Assembly: GCA_900316055.1 (NCBI GenBank)
Contig: ONBK01000005.1
Location: 115,570 to 179,569 of the forward strand
DNA: 64,000 bases
Origin: an uncultured Bacteroidales bacterium
GTDB taxonomy: Bacteria; Bacteroidota; Bacteroidia; Bacteroidales; P3
Direction of reading: 5' to 3'
A program made the translations under genes and the position numbers. The notes beneath the pieces were generated by a model. It saw only the letters and a program-made list of their open reading frames with translations, ran no database searches and was not told the DNA's origin. The first letter of the stretch is position 1, and every line of letters starts with the position of its first letter. This document shows, piece by piece, positions 45,431 through 52,105 of the stretch.

Positions 45431-45568
45431 AGCACACTCAGTGCTAATGTCCGCATTGCTGCGGTTATTCGCTTTTCCACCTCTCTCGACGGTTGGTCGC
45501 CAGTCGAGAGACTTCTAGTCGGTGTAGGCAAGCATCAGCCTGTTCTTCTTTGCCCTTATGCTACGGGC
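45431..45568 (-). promoter_or_regulatory. structured RNA leader before the recombinase operon
   Basis: Five consecutive hairpins on the minus strand: GCCC/GGGC (45568-45552), AGGC/GCCT (45541-45526), TCTCTCGAC/GTCGAGAGA (45511-45482), CCGCA-GCAA-TGCGG with a GNRA loop (45464-45451) and AGCAC/GTGCT (45445-45431), the last abutting the ATG at 45430. The loops of the first two contain ATGCT-complementary AGCAT, allowing a kissing contact. No ORF of note lies in 45431-45626. Confidence 0.55.
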
Positions 45569-45626
45569 TATTGTTCAAAACTTTCATACTAGTAATATAC
45601 AGAATAATTTGGAATACATAAAAAAA

Positions 45627-46244
45627 TCACAAAAAAACTTGCAATTTTCGCAAAGTATTGATGCTTGTGCCTGTCAATTTCTGGACATTTCGTAGGCTGT
45701 ACGATTTCTTCAACAACTTGATTTCTTCGGAATATTGGGCTTTCATGTCCTCGTCACTTTTGCGGTAGCCAGCTTTTCGTCCTACTTTGCCGCCCTCACT
45801 GCGGTAGTGCAAATATCCGCTTTCCATACGTGCACGAATCAGATTACGCTCCACCGAATTGAACTGCGCCATGATACCCAACACCAATTGCGCGATGGGA
45901 TTGACCGTGCCTTCGGGCTGTAGGGTCTCTAAACCGTTTTGATGGATATACAGACTAACTTTCAGTTCGTTCAGTTGCTCGACGATGGAAAGAAAGTCCA
46001 CAATACGGCGAGAAAGACGGCTGCACTCGTAGATAAGCACCTTGTCAACTTTGTGCGTCTGTACGTAGTCCATCAACTCGCTCAACTGTTCACGTTCGGC
46101 TACTTTCTTGGCCCCGCTGACCTTTTCGCTGAACTCCTTGACCACCTCATAGCCCATTCTGTTGGCATACTCCCGAAGGTCGGAGATTTGACGTTCATAG
46201 TCCTGTGTGTTGGTGCTGACCCTTGCATAGATGATTGTTTTCAT
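45627..46244 (-). CDS. resolvase/invertase-type serine recombinase
   Basis: 205 residues from ATG at 46244 (MKTIIYARVSTNTQDYERQI); the upstream in-frame stretch covers promoter DNA. The catalytic Ser is in YARVSTNTQ; the YECSRLSRR motif supplies the Arg residues; the C-terminal part (SYSLRNVQKLTGTSINTLRK) is a short helix-turn-helix. It resembles Bacteroidota master DNA invertases and plasmid resolvases. No flanking invertible promoter or gene cassette is evident, so resolution of element dimers is the more likely role. Confidence 0.92.
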   Translation of the reverse strand: MKTIIYARVSTNTQDYERQISDLREYANRMGYEVVKEFSEKVSGAKKVAEREQLSELMDYVQTHKVDKVLIYECSRLSRRIVDFLSIVEQLNELKVSLYIHQNGLETLQPEGTVNPIAQLVLGIMAQFNSVERNLIRARMESGYLHYRSEGGKVGRKAGYRKSDEDMKAQYSEEIKLLKKSYSLRNVQKLTGTSINTLRKLQVFL

Positions 46245-46268
46245 ACAAATAACTTTTAATATCAATTG

Positions 46269-46367
46269 CAAAATTACGAAATGATATCGGAATGGCAAAA
46301 TAAAAATGACAACTTTAGTCATTTTTAACTATAGTCGATGCTATTTTAAATCAATTTCATATATTTG
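46269..46367. promoter_or_regulatory. divergent promoters with central palindrome
   Basis: Minus strand: TTTG (46299-46296), 19 nt, TAATTTTG (46276-46269) for the resolvase. Plus strand: TATATTTG (46360-46367) for the XRE gene. Between them a 10-bp perfect inverted repeat TAAAAATGAC/GTCATTTTTA (46301-46310 and 46318-46327) forms a likely operator. Confidence 0.65.
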
Positions 46368-46386
46368 CATTTTAAACCGCAACATT

Positions 46387-46674
46387 ATGAGTAACAATAT
46401 TAGCCTAAAAGTGAAAGAGTTATGCCGTAAAAAAGACATGACAATTAAGCAAATTGCCGAAAAGATGGGTATCGCCCCCGAAAGCCTGTCGAGAGCCATC
46501 AATGGCAACCCAAAACTATCCACCATCCGCAAAATTTCTGAAGTTTTGGGCGTTTCCATCACGGATTTGTTCGACAGAAACGAGGATGAGCTGCTGGCAA
46601 TAGTCGTTTGTGCTGGCAAAACACAAACCGCAACTACCAAAGCCGAACTGAAAAAGATTGTCGATGCACTATAA
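46387..46674 (+). CDS. XRE family transcriptional regulator
   Basis: 95 residues from ATG at 46387 (MSNNISLKVKELCRKKDMTI). The helix-turn-helix spans about 20-70 (IKQIAEKMGIAPESLSRAIN, STIRKISEVLGV), followed by a short C-terminal domain (ELLAIVVCAGKTQTA). Cro/CI-like proteins of this size control mobile-element genes. It is divergent from the resolvase and faces the palindrome at 46301-46327, which it may bind. Confidence 0.9.
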   Translation: MSNNISLKVKELCRKKDMTIKQIAEKMGIAPESLSRAINGNPKLSTIRKISEVLGVSITDLFDRNEDELLAIVVCAGKTQTATTKAELKKIVDAL

Positions 46675-46889
46675 TCTTTTAGGTTAGATTGATACAAAAA
46701 CAAGTGTGTCAAACCACCCCTACAAAGATTAAAATGACACATGAGTCAAAATGATACACCACCGAGGGGTAGCCCCATGTATTGTGGGTGAGGGCCAGGC
46801 GTATCCCCGCTTATCGTAGTAGGGGTGGTATTGAAATGTAATGGGCTATCCATTGCCCGTGTGAGTACCTGTCCCCCACAAAAAAAATT
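46675..46889. other. non-coding region with long-range inverted repeat (possible origin or oriT)
   Basis: An exact 11-bp inverted repeat ACCACCCCTAC/GTAGGGGTGGT (46713-46723 and 46819-46829) encloses about 95 nt containing TGATACA/TGACACA repeats and GGGGTAGCCCC. No ORF is seen. It lies between the XRE gene and the Rep-like gene, both pointing into it. Confidence 0.45.
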
Positions 46890-48176
46890 TCATGTCCTAT
46901 CGCGATATTTAACAATGCCGTGTCTCTTTCTCCAGCGTTTCAACGTAGAGACGCTGACCTTCACCCCATATTCAGCCATCGCTTTGACGTTCTCCTTGTC
47001 GGTCAGTTGCAAGTCGTAGAGTTCGCCTATCCGCTCGTCGTTCCACACGCCTTTTGCCTTTGCCACCGCAGCCTTGGTTGATATACCTTGGCGCTTCCAG
47101 TATGCCACATCCACCTTGTACTTGCGTTTGTCGTGTCCCTTAATGGTTATCTCGTCGAGGGGCTTTTCCAATGCTACTTTCGCCACTCGCAGGATGAGTG
47201 ACTTATTGAGTACACCATCAATGTTGTTGTAATAGTGTACCACTTCGTATGCGAGACAGTAGATAAGATGCTCGGCGGTGATGTCGGGTTTAATCTTGCG
47301 GATGATGAGTGCAACGGTGGCGAGTTTCTTTCTGCGTCCCTCGCCGTCCTGCCATTTATGTATGCGTCGTGCGCTCACATCCCATTGGCGATAGATACGT
47401 AGATAATTCTCGTCGATGGGTGCGTAGCCGTTGCGGTAGGTCAGTTCGCTCTCCTCGATGACTGGGTACTCGCTGCTGTAGGTCGAGACAAACCGCCTCA
47501 AAGACATACCCTCAAAGTCTTGTCTGAAAGTGTCATTGCATATAATATCGCTCTCTTCCTTTTTTATTTTTATCTGCTTTGACACTTTTTCTTTCTTCTT
47601 CGTTGTCGTGCTGGCTGCGGTAGGTAGGTGATAGACGTAGTGGGTACACACCATCCGACAAGTGGGCAAGGCGTTACCGAAGAAAGCCTGTGCTGGGCTG
47701 TGTGTGCAGTTGTCAAGTTCACCAATGCCACTCTCAACTTTCAACGTATCATACAATGTCTGATACCCACCAACACCCTTTATCTTGCTATCAAAACAAT
47801 ATATCAATCTGTATCGGTTGCCCTTGATGCCGTCGCTTGTGGTAGTGTAGGCGATTGTCGGCTGATAGGTCAGCGTGGTCAAGTATTCTTCCATCCGCAA
47901 GGTGTTGTCGTCGATGTCGTAGGGAATGAACGAGGTGTAGCGGAAGTTGTTGTTGTCCTTGGTGGTGTTGGTGAACGTATCATCATCATCGTCAAAACAA
48001 TGGCAGAACGAGTGCCCATCCTTAATAAGTCTACAGAGAGTGTCGATGTCCGCTGATTGTTTCCGATACTCCAACCTGTTAGAAACTGCCTCGAAGTCCG
48101 CTTTGTCCTTGTGTGTGGTCGTTGATACGCTCACGTTGAAAGTGTAATCACTTGGTGCTATGCTGTATGTTATCAT
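46890..48176 (-). CDS. primase/replication-initiation-like protein
   Basis: 428 residues from ATG at 48176 (MITYSIAPSDYTFNVSVSTT). The N-terminal half has SFIPYDIDD near 88-96 (a D-x-D pair as in archaeo-eukaryotic primases), then YRLIYCFDSKIKG and THSPAQAFFGN with a conserved His, as in the BT4734/VirE-N-type primase-like family of Bacteroidota elements. The C-terminal end (LYDLQLTDKENVKAMAEYG, STLKRWRKRHG) is a helix-turn-helix. It probably starts replication of the element at the repeats just upstream. Family assignment from motif reading only. Confidence 0.65.
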   Translation of the reverse strand: MITYSIAPSDYTFNVSVSTTTHKDKADFEAVSNRLEYRKQSADIDTLCRLIKDGHSFCHCFDDDDDTFTNTTKDNNNFRYTSFIPYDIDDNTLRMEEYLTTLTYQPTIAYTTTSDGIKGNRYRLIYCFDSKIKGVGGYQTLYDTLKVESGIGELDNCTHSPAQAFFGNALPTCRMVCTHYVYHLPTAASTTTKKKEKVSKQIKIKKEESDIICNDTFRQDFEGMSLRRFVSTYSSEYPVIEESELTYRNGYAPIDENYLRIYRQWDVSARRIHKWQDGEGRRKKLATVALIIRKIKPDITAEHLIYCLAYEVVHYYNNIDGVLNKSLILRVAKVALEKPLDEITIKGHDKRKYKVDVAYWKRQGISTKAAVAKAKGVWNDERIGELYDLQLTDKENVKAMAEYGVKVSVSTLKRWRKRHGIVKYRDRT

Positions 48177-48244
48177 GTCGATTCGTCTTTTTCTACTAAT
48201 ATACAACTTTTTTCCGAATATATTAAAAGTTTCGACTATTTATT

Positions 48245-48305
48245 AATAAATATCAATATACTTCAATAAGTATCAATAAACAAACAACAACACAATAAGT
48301 ATCAA
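48245..48305. repeat. iteron-like AATAAGTATCAA repeats
   Basis: AATAAATATCAA at 48245-48256, and AATAAGTATCAA at 48265-48276 and 48294-48305, in AT-rich DNA between the divergent Rep-like and NUMOD3-like genes. Position and spacing suggest an origin or autoregulatory site. Confidence 0.55.
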
Positions 48306-48317
48306 AAATCAAACACG

Positions 48318-48485
48318 ATGGCAAAGAGAGTAACACGCAAGGTGTCCGACGAGACAAAACGCAAGATGTCAGCCGCCCACAAGGGACGCAAAAACGGAAT
48401 GTGGAAACGCAAACACAGCGTAACCACCAAACTAATGATAAGCGAGGCATTGAGACGCTACTGGCAGCATCTGCCAAAGATATAA
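48318..48485 (+). CDS. 55-residue NUMOD3-like DNA-binding peptide
   Basis: ATG at 48318, MAKRVTRKVSDETKRKMSAA, then HKGRKNGMWKRKHS. The SDETKRKMSAAHKGRKN pattern is the NUMOD3 module normally found in homing endonucleases, where it touches DNA. Here it is free-standing and highly basic. It is divergent from the Rep-like gene across the iterons and might bind the origin. Confidence 0.65.
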   Translation: MAKRVTRKVSDETKRKMSAAHKGRKNGMWKRKHSVTTKLMISEALRRYWQHLPKI

Positions 48486-48497
48486 CACAACCTATGT

Positions 48498-48701
48498 ATG
48501 ATGAACACTTTAAGTAGCAATCTCGGCTGCAGTTTCACTCGCTTAATTGACTGTAAACATAGATATAAGAGCATCAAGCCGACGCGTAAACCAGTAGAAA
48601 TTAGCAGGAATAAAAGGTTACAGGCATTGATGGGCAAGATGTTTCGCCGAGTCTACAAACTCCGAACAAAACGAAAGGGCGACATGTTGCGGTCGCCCTA
48701 A
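48498..48701 (+). CDS. small basic ORF, hypothetical
   Basis: 67 residues with a very basic second half (KPTRKPVEISRNKRLQALMG, FRRVYKLRTKRKG). It follows the NUMOD3-like gene by 12 nt and could be the second gene of a pair, or chance. No family recognised; its stop overlaps the end of the zinc-ribbon gene on the other strand. Confidence 0.3.
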   Translation: MMNTLSSNLGCSFTRLIDCKHRYKSIKPTRKPVEISRNKRLQALMGKMFRRVYKLRTKRKGDMLRSP

Positions 48702-49264
48702 AAATGTTCACGCCTACAGATATAGAAAATATAGAGAATCACAATTATGACTGCTAAGACAATACCAATGAAGGTATTTTTTTTGAACTTTTCAGCAGCA
48801 TTAATGGAATCTTGCGCATAATTCTCCTTTGTTGTATTGCAAGCGCTCAACCCACCCATTCTATTGATAGACAACATTATTTGCTCGGTTTGCCCTACTT
48901 TAACAGCATGTCTTGTTGAGCGAACACCATTTCTGAAATCACTACGATTGAAATCAATAATGCAGTCATGGTCTATTTCTACAACAAGGGTTCCTCCCCT
49001 TTCAATGGTTCCAACGTGGCGGCCTTCAATGGAAACCTTCACAGGGGCTTTCCCTACCTTTTCATTGTAACCGTGGATTACTATTTTGGTTGTACAATGT
49101 GTTATAAAACCACATTGGGGGCAATTTGCCAATTCAGAACTATACTGGTTTCCACATTCAGGACAGACAATAGTTTGTACATTGGGGTTATACCCGCAAT
49201 GAGGACAGATTGGAGCCTTGTCACTTACGTCCTTCCCGCATTCGGGACATTTAATCAGTGCCAT
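48698..49264 (-). CDS. zinc-ribbon protein with C-terminal membrane helix (first of three)
   Basis: 188 residues. Two zinc ribbons: MALIKCPECGKDVSDKAPIC with PHCGY, and IVCPECGNQYSSELANCPQC. A beta domain (KVSIEGRHVGTIERGGTLVVEIDHD) follows, then one hydrophobic helix near the C-terminus (about 164-182). It is probably tail-anchored with ribbons in the cytoplasm. It shares its start (MALIKCP-CGK) with the gene at 49800-50051, so the two are relatives by duplication. Function unknown. Confidence 0.82.
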   Translation of the reverse strand: MALIKCPECGKDVSDKAPICPHCGYNPNVQTIVCPECGNQYSSELANCPQCGFITHCTTKIVIHGYNEKVGKAPVKVSIEGRHVGTIERGGTLVVEIDHDCIIDFNRSDFRNGVRSTRHAVKVGQTEQIMLSINRMGGLSACNTTKENYAQDSINAAEKFKKNTFIGIVLAVIIVILYIFYICRREHF

Positions 49265-49274
49265 ATAAAAATTA

Positions 49275-49772
49275 TTAGTATCGTATTTTAGTTGAATTCA
49301 CATAATCTCTAAGCATACGCCTGTTGAATTCGTCCGTCTTGATTCGTTGTTTCATCCTCATATTATTCAGTTCTATGGATTCCCTCCATTCTCGTTTTTC
49401 TTCCTGTTTACGAATAAACTTATATATTCCCACTCCACATAGCAAAATAGCAACAATTACCACTACGACGATTAAGGGAACATAACTAGTTTTTTTTGCA
49501 GAATGGGTTGAGGTTGAGGAATTGCTTTCGGAATAGCTGTTATTTCGATTGGGTTTGTTTTGTTCCAATGGGCAACCACAATTCGGACAGACTTTTTCTG
49601 ACGGTGGGACTTCTTGCCCACATTCAGGACATTTTACGTTTTTATTTGAGAAACTGGGGCATGGGCTATCATCGAATTGCGGTTTTCGTCCATAAAACGA
49701 ACATTTGATTTCACCAGCGTAGCCCCCTTGTTTTGCTCTCTTGCATTTTGAGCATTCTTCTTGCTTTGCCAT
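49275..49772 (-). CDS. zinc-ribbon protein with membrane helix (second of three)
   Basis: 165 residues. An N-terminal Cys cluster (CSKCKRAKQGG, IKCSFYGRKP, PCPSF) precedes a zinc ribbon (VKCPECGQEVPPSEKVCPNC), a Ser/Asn-rich linker, one membrane helix (about 97-118, VPLIVVVVIVAILLCGVGIY) and a charged C-terminal helix. No family name. It lies 10 nt upstream of the first zinc-ribbon gene on the same strand, so the group is probably one transcript. Confidence 0.8.
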   Translation of the reverse strand: MAKQEECSKCKRAKQGGYAGEIKCSFYGRKPQFDDSPCPSFSNKNVKCPECGQEVPPSEKVCPNCGCPLEQNKPNRNNSYSESNSSTSTHSAKKTSYVPLIVVVVIVAILLCGVGIYKFIRKQEEKREWRESIELNNMRMKQRIKTDEFNRRMLRDYVNSTKIRY

Positions 49773-49799
49773 AACGATTACGGTTTGACTTTGTTATAC

Positions 49800-50051
49800 T
49801 TAAAATTTGAAATGCTGTAGGAATCCGTCCAATTCAGTGGTATAGAATAGTTCCCCGTCGATGTAAATGTCAACTCGTTTCTTTGTTGTCGTTAGTTGAC
49901 TTAATGGGATTTGACTGGTTTCGCGAGCATCATTGAGGGCTGTTTCCTGCATTGCTGCCTTTATTTCTTCCATTGTTATACCACAATGAGGACAACTTGC
50001 AGCCCTGTCGCTCATTTCCTTTCCGCATTTGGGACATTTTATCAGTGCCAT
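49800..50051 (-). CDS. short zinc-ribbon protein (third of three)
   Basis: 83 residues from ATG at 50051 (MALIKCPKCGKEMSDRAASC, PHCG). The frame is open for 177 nt further upstream, but those residues are not like a protein start. After the ribbon there is a helix and a short domain (KKRVDIYIDGELFYTTELDG) that resembles part of the beta domain of the 48698-49264 protein. No membrane helix. It is the first gene of the zinc-ribbon group. Confidence 0.75.
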   Translation of the reverse strand: MALIKCPKCGKEMSDRAASCPHCGITMEEIKAAMQETALNDARETSQIPLSQLTTTKKRVDIYIDGELFYTTELDGFLQHFKF

Positions 50052-50370
50052 TTCTTTTTTGTTTGTCCTCGGCTCGGCGGGGTTTGACCATAACGAAGAA
50101 AGTGGAGCCATCCATCTTAACCCTATTCCAATAGTAGGGCTTAGGCTCCCCGTAGTAAAAATAAAGGTTTTAATGAATTGCCCCACAGATGTTGTATTGC
50201 TAAGAATACAAACCATGGAAGCAATCATTTCCCCATTATCCCCATTTACTACTTTTGTGAATTGCCTAAGTTCACTATTGTTGGAATAACGCGAAAATGC
50301 GCTTTCTCTCGGTAAACCTAACTATTGGTTTACGACTGCAAATATACAAACTTTCCCCCATGTGACAAAA
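50052..50370 (-). promoter_or_regulatory. promoter and long leader of the zinc-ribbon genes
   Basis: Minus-strand TTTG (50369-50366), a 19-nt spacer and TATATTTG (50346-50339). The transcript would have a leader of about 285 nt. The leader has open frames on the minus strand that shift and stop; it may be a decayed gene. From 50371 to 50538 nothing certain is seen apart from a minus-strand ORF tail ending at 50423. Confidence 0.55.
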
Positions 50371-50556
50371 TAATTTTTTATTTGATTTTTTTGAGCAACC
50401 ATAATATATTGACCTATAGACGTTAGTCTTGGATTCGAATGGGCGGTATCGGCTTTGTCGGGTCGGGAATCCACTCACGCATCGCCCACAACTTCTCCAA
50501 ATCTTCAAGGAATTGGTGAGAAAAGATAACGGTCGAGCCTACCAAAATCAAAAGTG

Positions 50557-50582
50557 AGCAGGACGCAAGTCCTGCTTTTTTA
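50557..50582 (+). terminator. terminator at the right end of the element (original tRNA terminator?)
   Basis: AGCAGGAC-GCAA-GTCCTGCT stem-loop followed by six T. It lies 14 nt after CTACC at 50539-50543, the distance expected for a tRNA terminator. Confidence 0.88.
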
Positions 50583-50681
50583 TTATGGTAAGAATCCTTT
50601 CGAGATTTCATAAAGCATATACCTATATAATAATATGGTGTAAAATGCGTTATAGGGCTGTAGTAATATTTTATTCTTGGT

Positions 50682-51497
50682 ATGCAGAAGTTACTTCTCA
50701 ATGAGCGGTTTATGCTGGGCGCTGTGACGCTCAACGTGATTATTATCTTTCTGCAGGGATGCGGCTTAGAGAATGGGGTGATGGGGGCTGTGGATATCCT
50801 CTGCACTGTGCTTTTCATCTGCGAGATGGTGTTGAAACACCGTCTCTACGGGGTGCGAGGCTACTGGAAGGACGGCTGGAATATCCTCGACGGCACGGTG
50901 ACCCTGCTGTCGCTGCCCTCTCTGCTGGTCTATTTCCTCCCCACCACCGGCGGCATGAAGATTCTCGTCACACTGCGAGCGCTGCGTGTCTTCAAGTCGT
51001 TCCGCACGGTGCGCCATTTCCCCAATATCAAAGAGATATGGAAGGGCTTCCGCCTGGCCATGCGGCAGTCGGCAGGATTCCTGATAGGCTATTTCGTCAT
51101 CATCGTGGTGATAGCGATGTTCAACAGTGCGCTGTTCAGCGAGAGCGCCCCGCAGTATTTCAAGACACCGCTGGATGCTATCTACACGGTGTTCCAACTC
51201 TTCACAGTGGAGGGCTGGTACGATATTCCCAACGCAGTGGCGGGCGATATGGCGCCCATCTGGGTACATATCGTGCGCTTCTACTTCTGTGTGCTCCTTA
51301 TCGGCGGCGGCATCATAGGGATGTCGCTCATCAACTCGATATTCGTCGATGCGCTGGCGGAAGACAACAACGACGACGTGAAGGCCAAGCTCGACGCTAT
51401 GGAGCAGCAGATGGCCGAGAATCAGCGGCAGATGGAGCAGAAAATCGACGACCTGCAGCAGACGATAGAACGGCTCACGGGGTCGTGGAAATGTTAA
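50682..51497 (+). CDS. voltage-gated cation channel (Ion_trans, NaChBac-like)
   Basis: 271 residues, six membrane helices. S1-S3 cover about 8-95; S4 (LVTLRALRVFKSFRTVRHF, about 100-118) has R/K at every third position (five charges). S5 is about 134-155, the pore helix and filter FTVEGWYD near 183-190, and S6 about 205-228 with LINSIFVDAL. The C-terminal 35 residues (DAMEQQMAENQRQMEQKIDD) form a coiled coil for tetramer assembly. The filter has Glu followed by Gly-Trp where NaChBac has LESW. Inner-membrane Na+ or Ca2+ channel. Single gene outside the element. Confidence 0.92.
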   Translation: MQKLLLNERFMLGAVTLNVIIIFLQGCGLENGVMGAVDILCTVLFICEMVLKHRLYGVRGYWKDGWNILDGTVTLLSLPSLLVYFLPTTGGMKILVTLRALRVFKSFRTVRHFPNIKEIWKGFRLAMRQSAGFLIGYFVIIVVIAMFNSALFSESAPQYFKTPLDAIYTVFQLFTVEGWYDIPNAVAGDMAPIWVHIVRFYFCVLLIGGGIIGMSLINSIFVDALAEDNNDDVKAKLDAMEQQMAENQRQMEQKIDDLQQTIERLTGSWKC

Positions 51498-51535
51498 TTT
51501 TTTAACTTTTTTTCACATAATTGAAAGATTATATG

Positions 51536-51543
51536 TATCTTTG
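51536..51543 (+). promoter_or_regulatory. -7 box of the small barrel gene
   Basis: TATCTTTG, followed by a leader of about 60 nt to ATG at 51607. The upstream TTTG partner is unclear. Confidence 0.5.
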
Positions 51544-51606
51544 CGAATCGAACAAGGAAACGATTTTTTGAAAACTAATTAATAACACTTTAAAAACCAA
51601 CACAAA

Positions 51607-52026
51607 ATGAAGAAAATCTTATTAACTGTTGTGGCTATTTTTGCCATGAGCACGATGGCTAACGCCCAGATTAAGGATCTCGGTGTCCGCATCGGATACG
51701 GTGGAGAGGTTTCTGCCATGTGGGGCATGGGCGGCAACCGCTTGGAGACCGACCTGGGTTGGAATTCCAAGTATCTGGGATTCACTGCCACCTACCAGTG
51801 GACCTGGGAACTGGGCAGCGGCTTCAGCTGGTTCGCCGGTGTCGGCGGCCGTCTCGCTGTCTATGATGACAAATTCTCGCTGGCTGTTGCCGGACAGATT
51901 GGTCTGGAGTACAACTTCAGCTTCCCCCTGCAGCTCACCCTCGACTGGCGTCCCGGCTTCATGCTGATACCTAACACAGAATTCGTCGGCAGCGACGTCT
52001 GCCTCGGCATCCGCTACCGCTTCTAA
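51607..52026 (+). CDS. small outer-membrane beta-barrel protein
   Basis: 139 residues. Signal peptide 1-20 (ending ANAQ). Alternating strands (IKDLGVRIGYGGEVSAMWGM, YLGFTATYQWTWELG, LQLTLDWRPGFMLIP) and a final CLGIRYRF with C-terminal Phe fit an eight-stranded barrel for BAM insertion. Function unknown. A strong terminator follows. Confidence 0.82.
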   Translation: MKKILLTVVAIFAMSTMANAQIKDLGVRIGYGGEVSAMWGMGGNRLETDLGWNSKYLGFTATYQWTWELGSGFSWFAGVGGRLAVYDDKFSLAVAGQIGLEYNFSFPLQLTLDWRPGFMLIPNTEFVGSDVCLGIRYRF

Positions 52027-52061
52027 TAACGGTTAAAGGTTAAAGTTTAACGATTAAAGAG

Positions 52062-52090
52062 AAAAAACCTCCCAATTGGGAGGTTTTTTT
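52062..52090. terminator. bidirectional terminator
   Basis: AAAAAACCTCCC-AATT-GGGAGGTTTTTT, a perfect palindrome between converging genes. It is preceded by a GGTTAAA heptamer array at 52028-52058. Confidence 0.93.
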
Positions 52091-52105
52091 TCGGTTATAT
52101 AACCA

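Noticed and set aside
45482-46010. CRISPR-like repeats or invertible promoter near the resolvase
   Set aside because: The repeats here are single hairpins, without regular spacers or paired inverted sites flanking a promoter.
50052-50228. In-frame upstream extension of the third zinc-ribbon gene, and an alternative frame reading YYGEPKPYYWNRVK
   Set aside because: The two frames compete and neither is complete. It may be a decayed gene in the leader, but the evidence is too thin.
50430-50446. GGATTCGAAT near the right end as a tRNA T-arm remnant
   Set aside because: TTCGAA is self-complementary and the flanks do not match the tRNA; CTACCA at 50539-50544 with the following terminator fits better.
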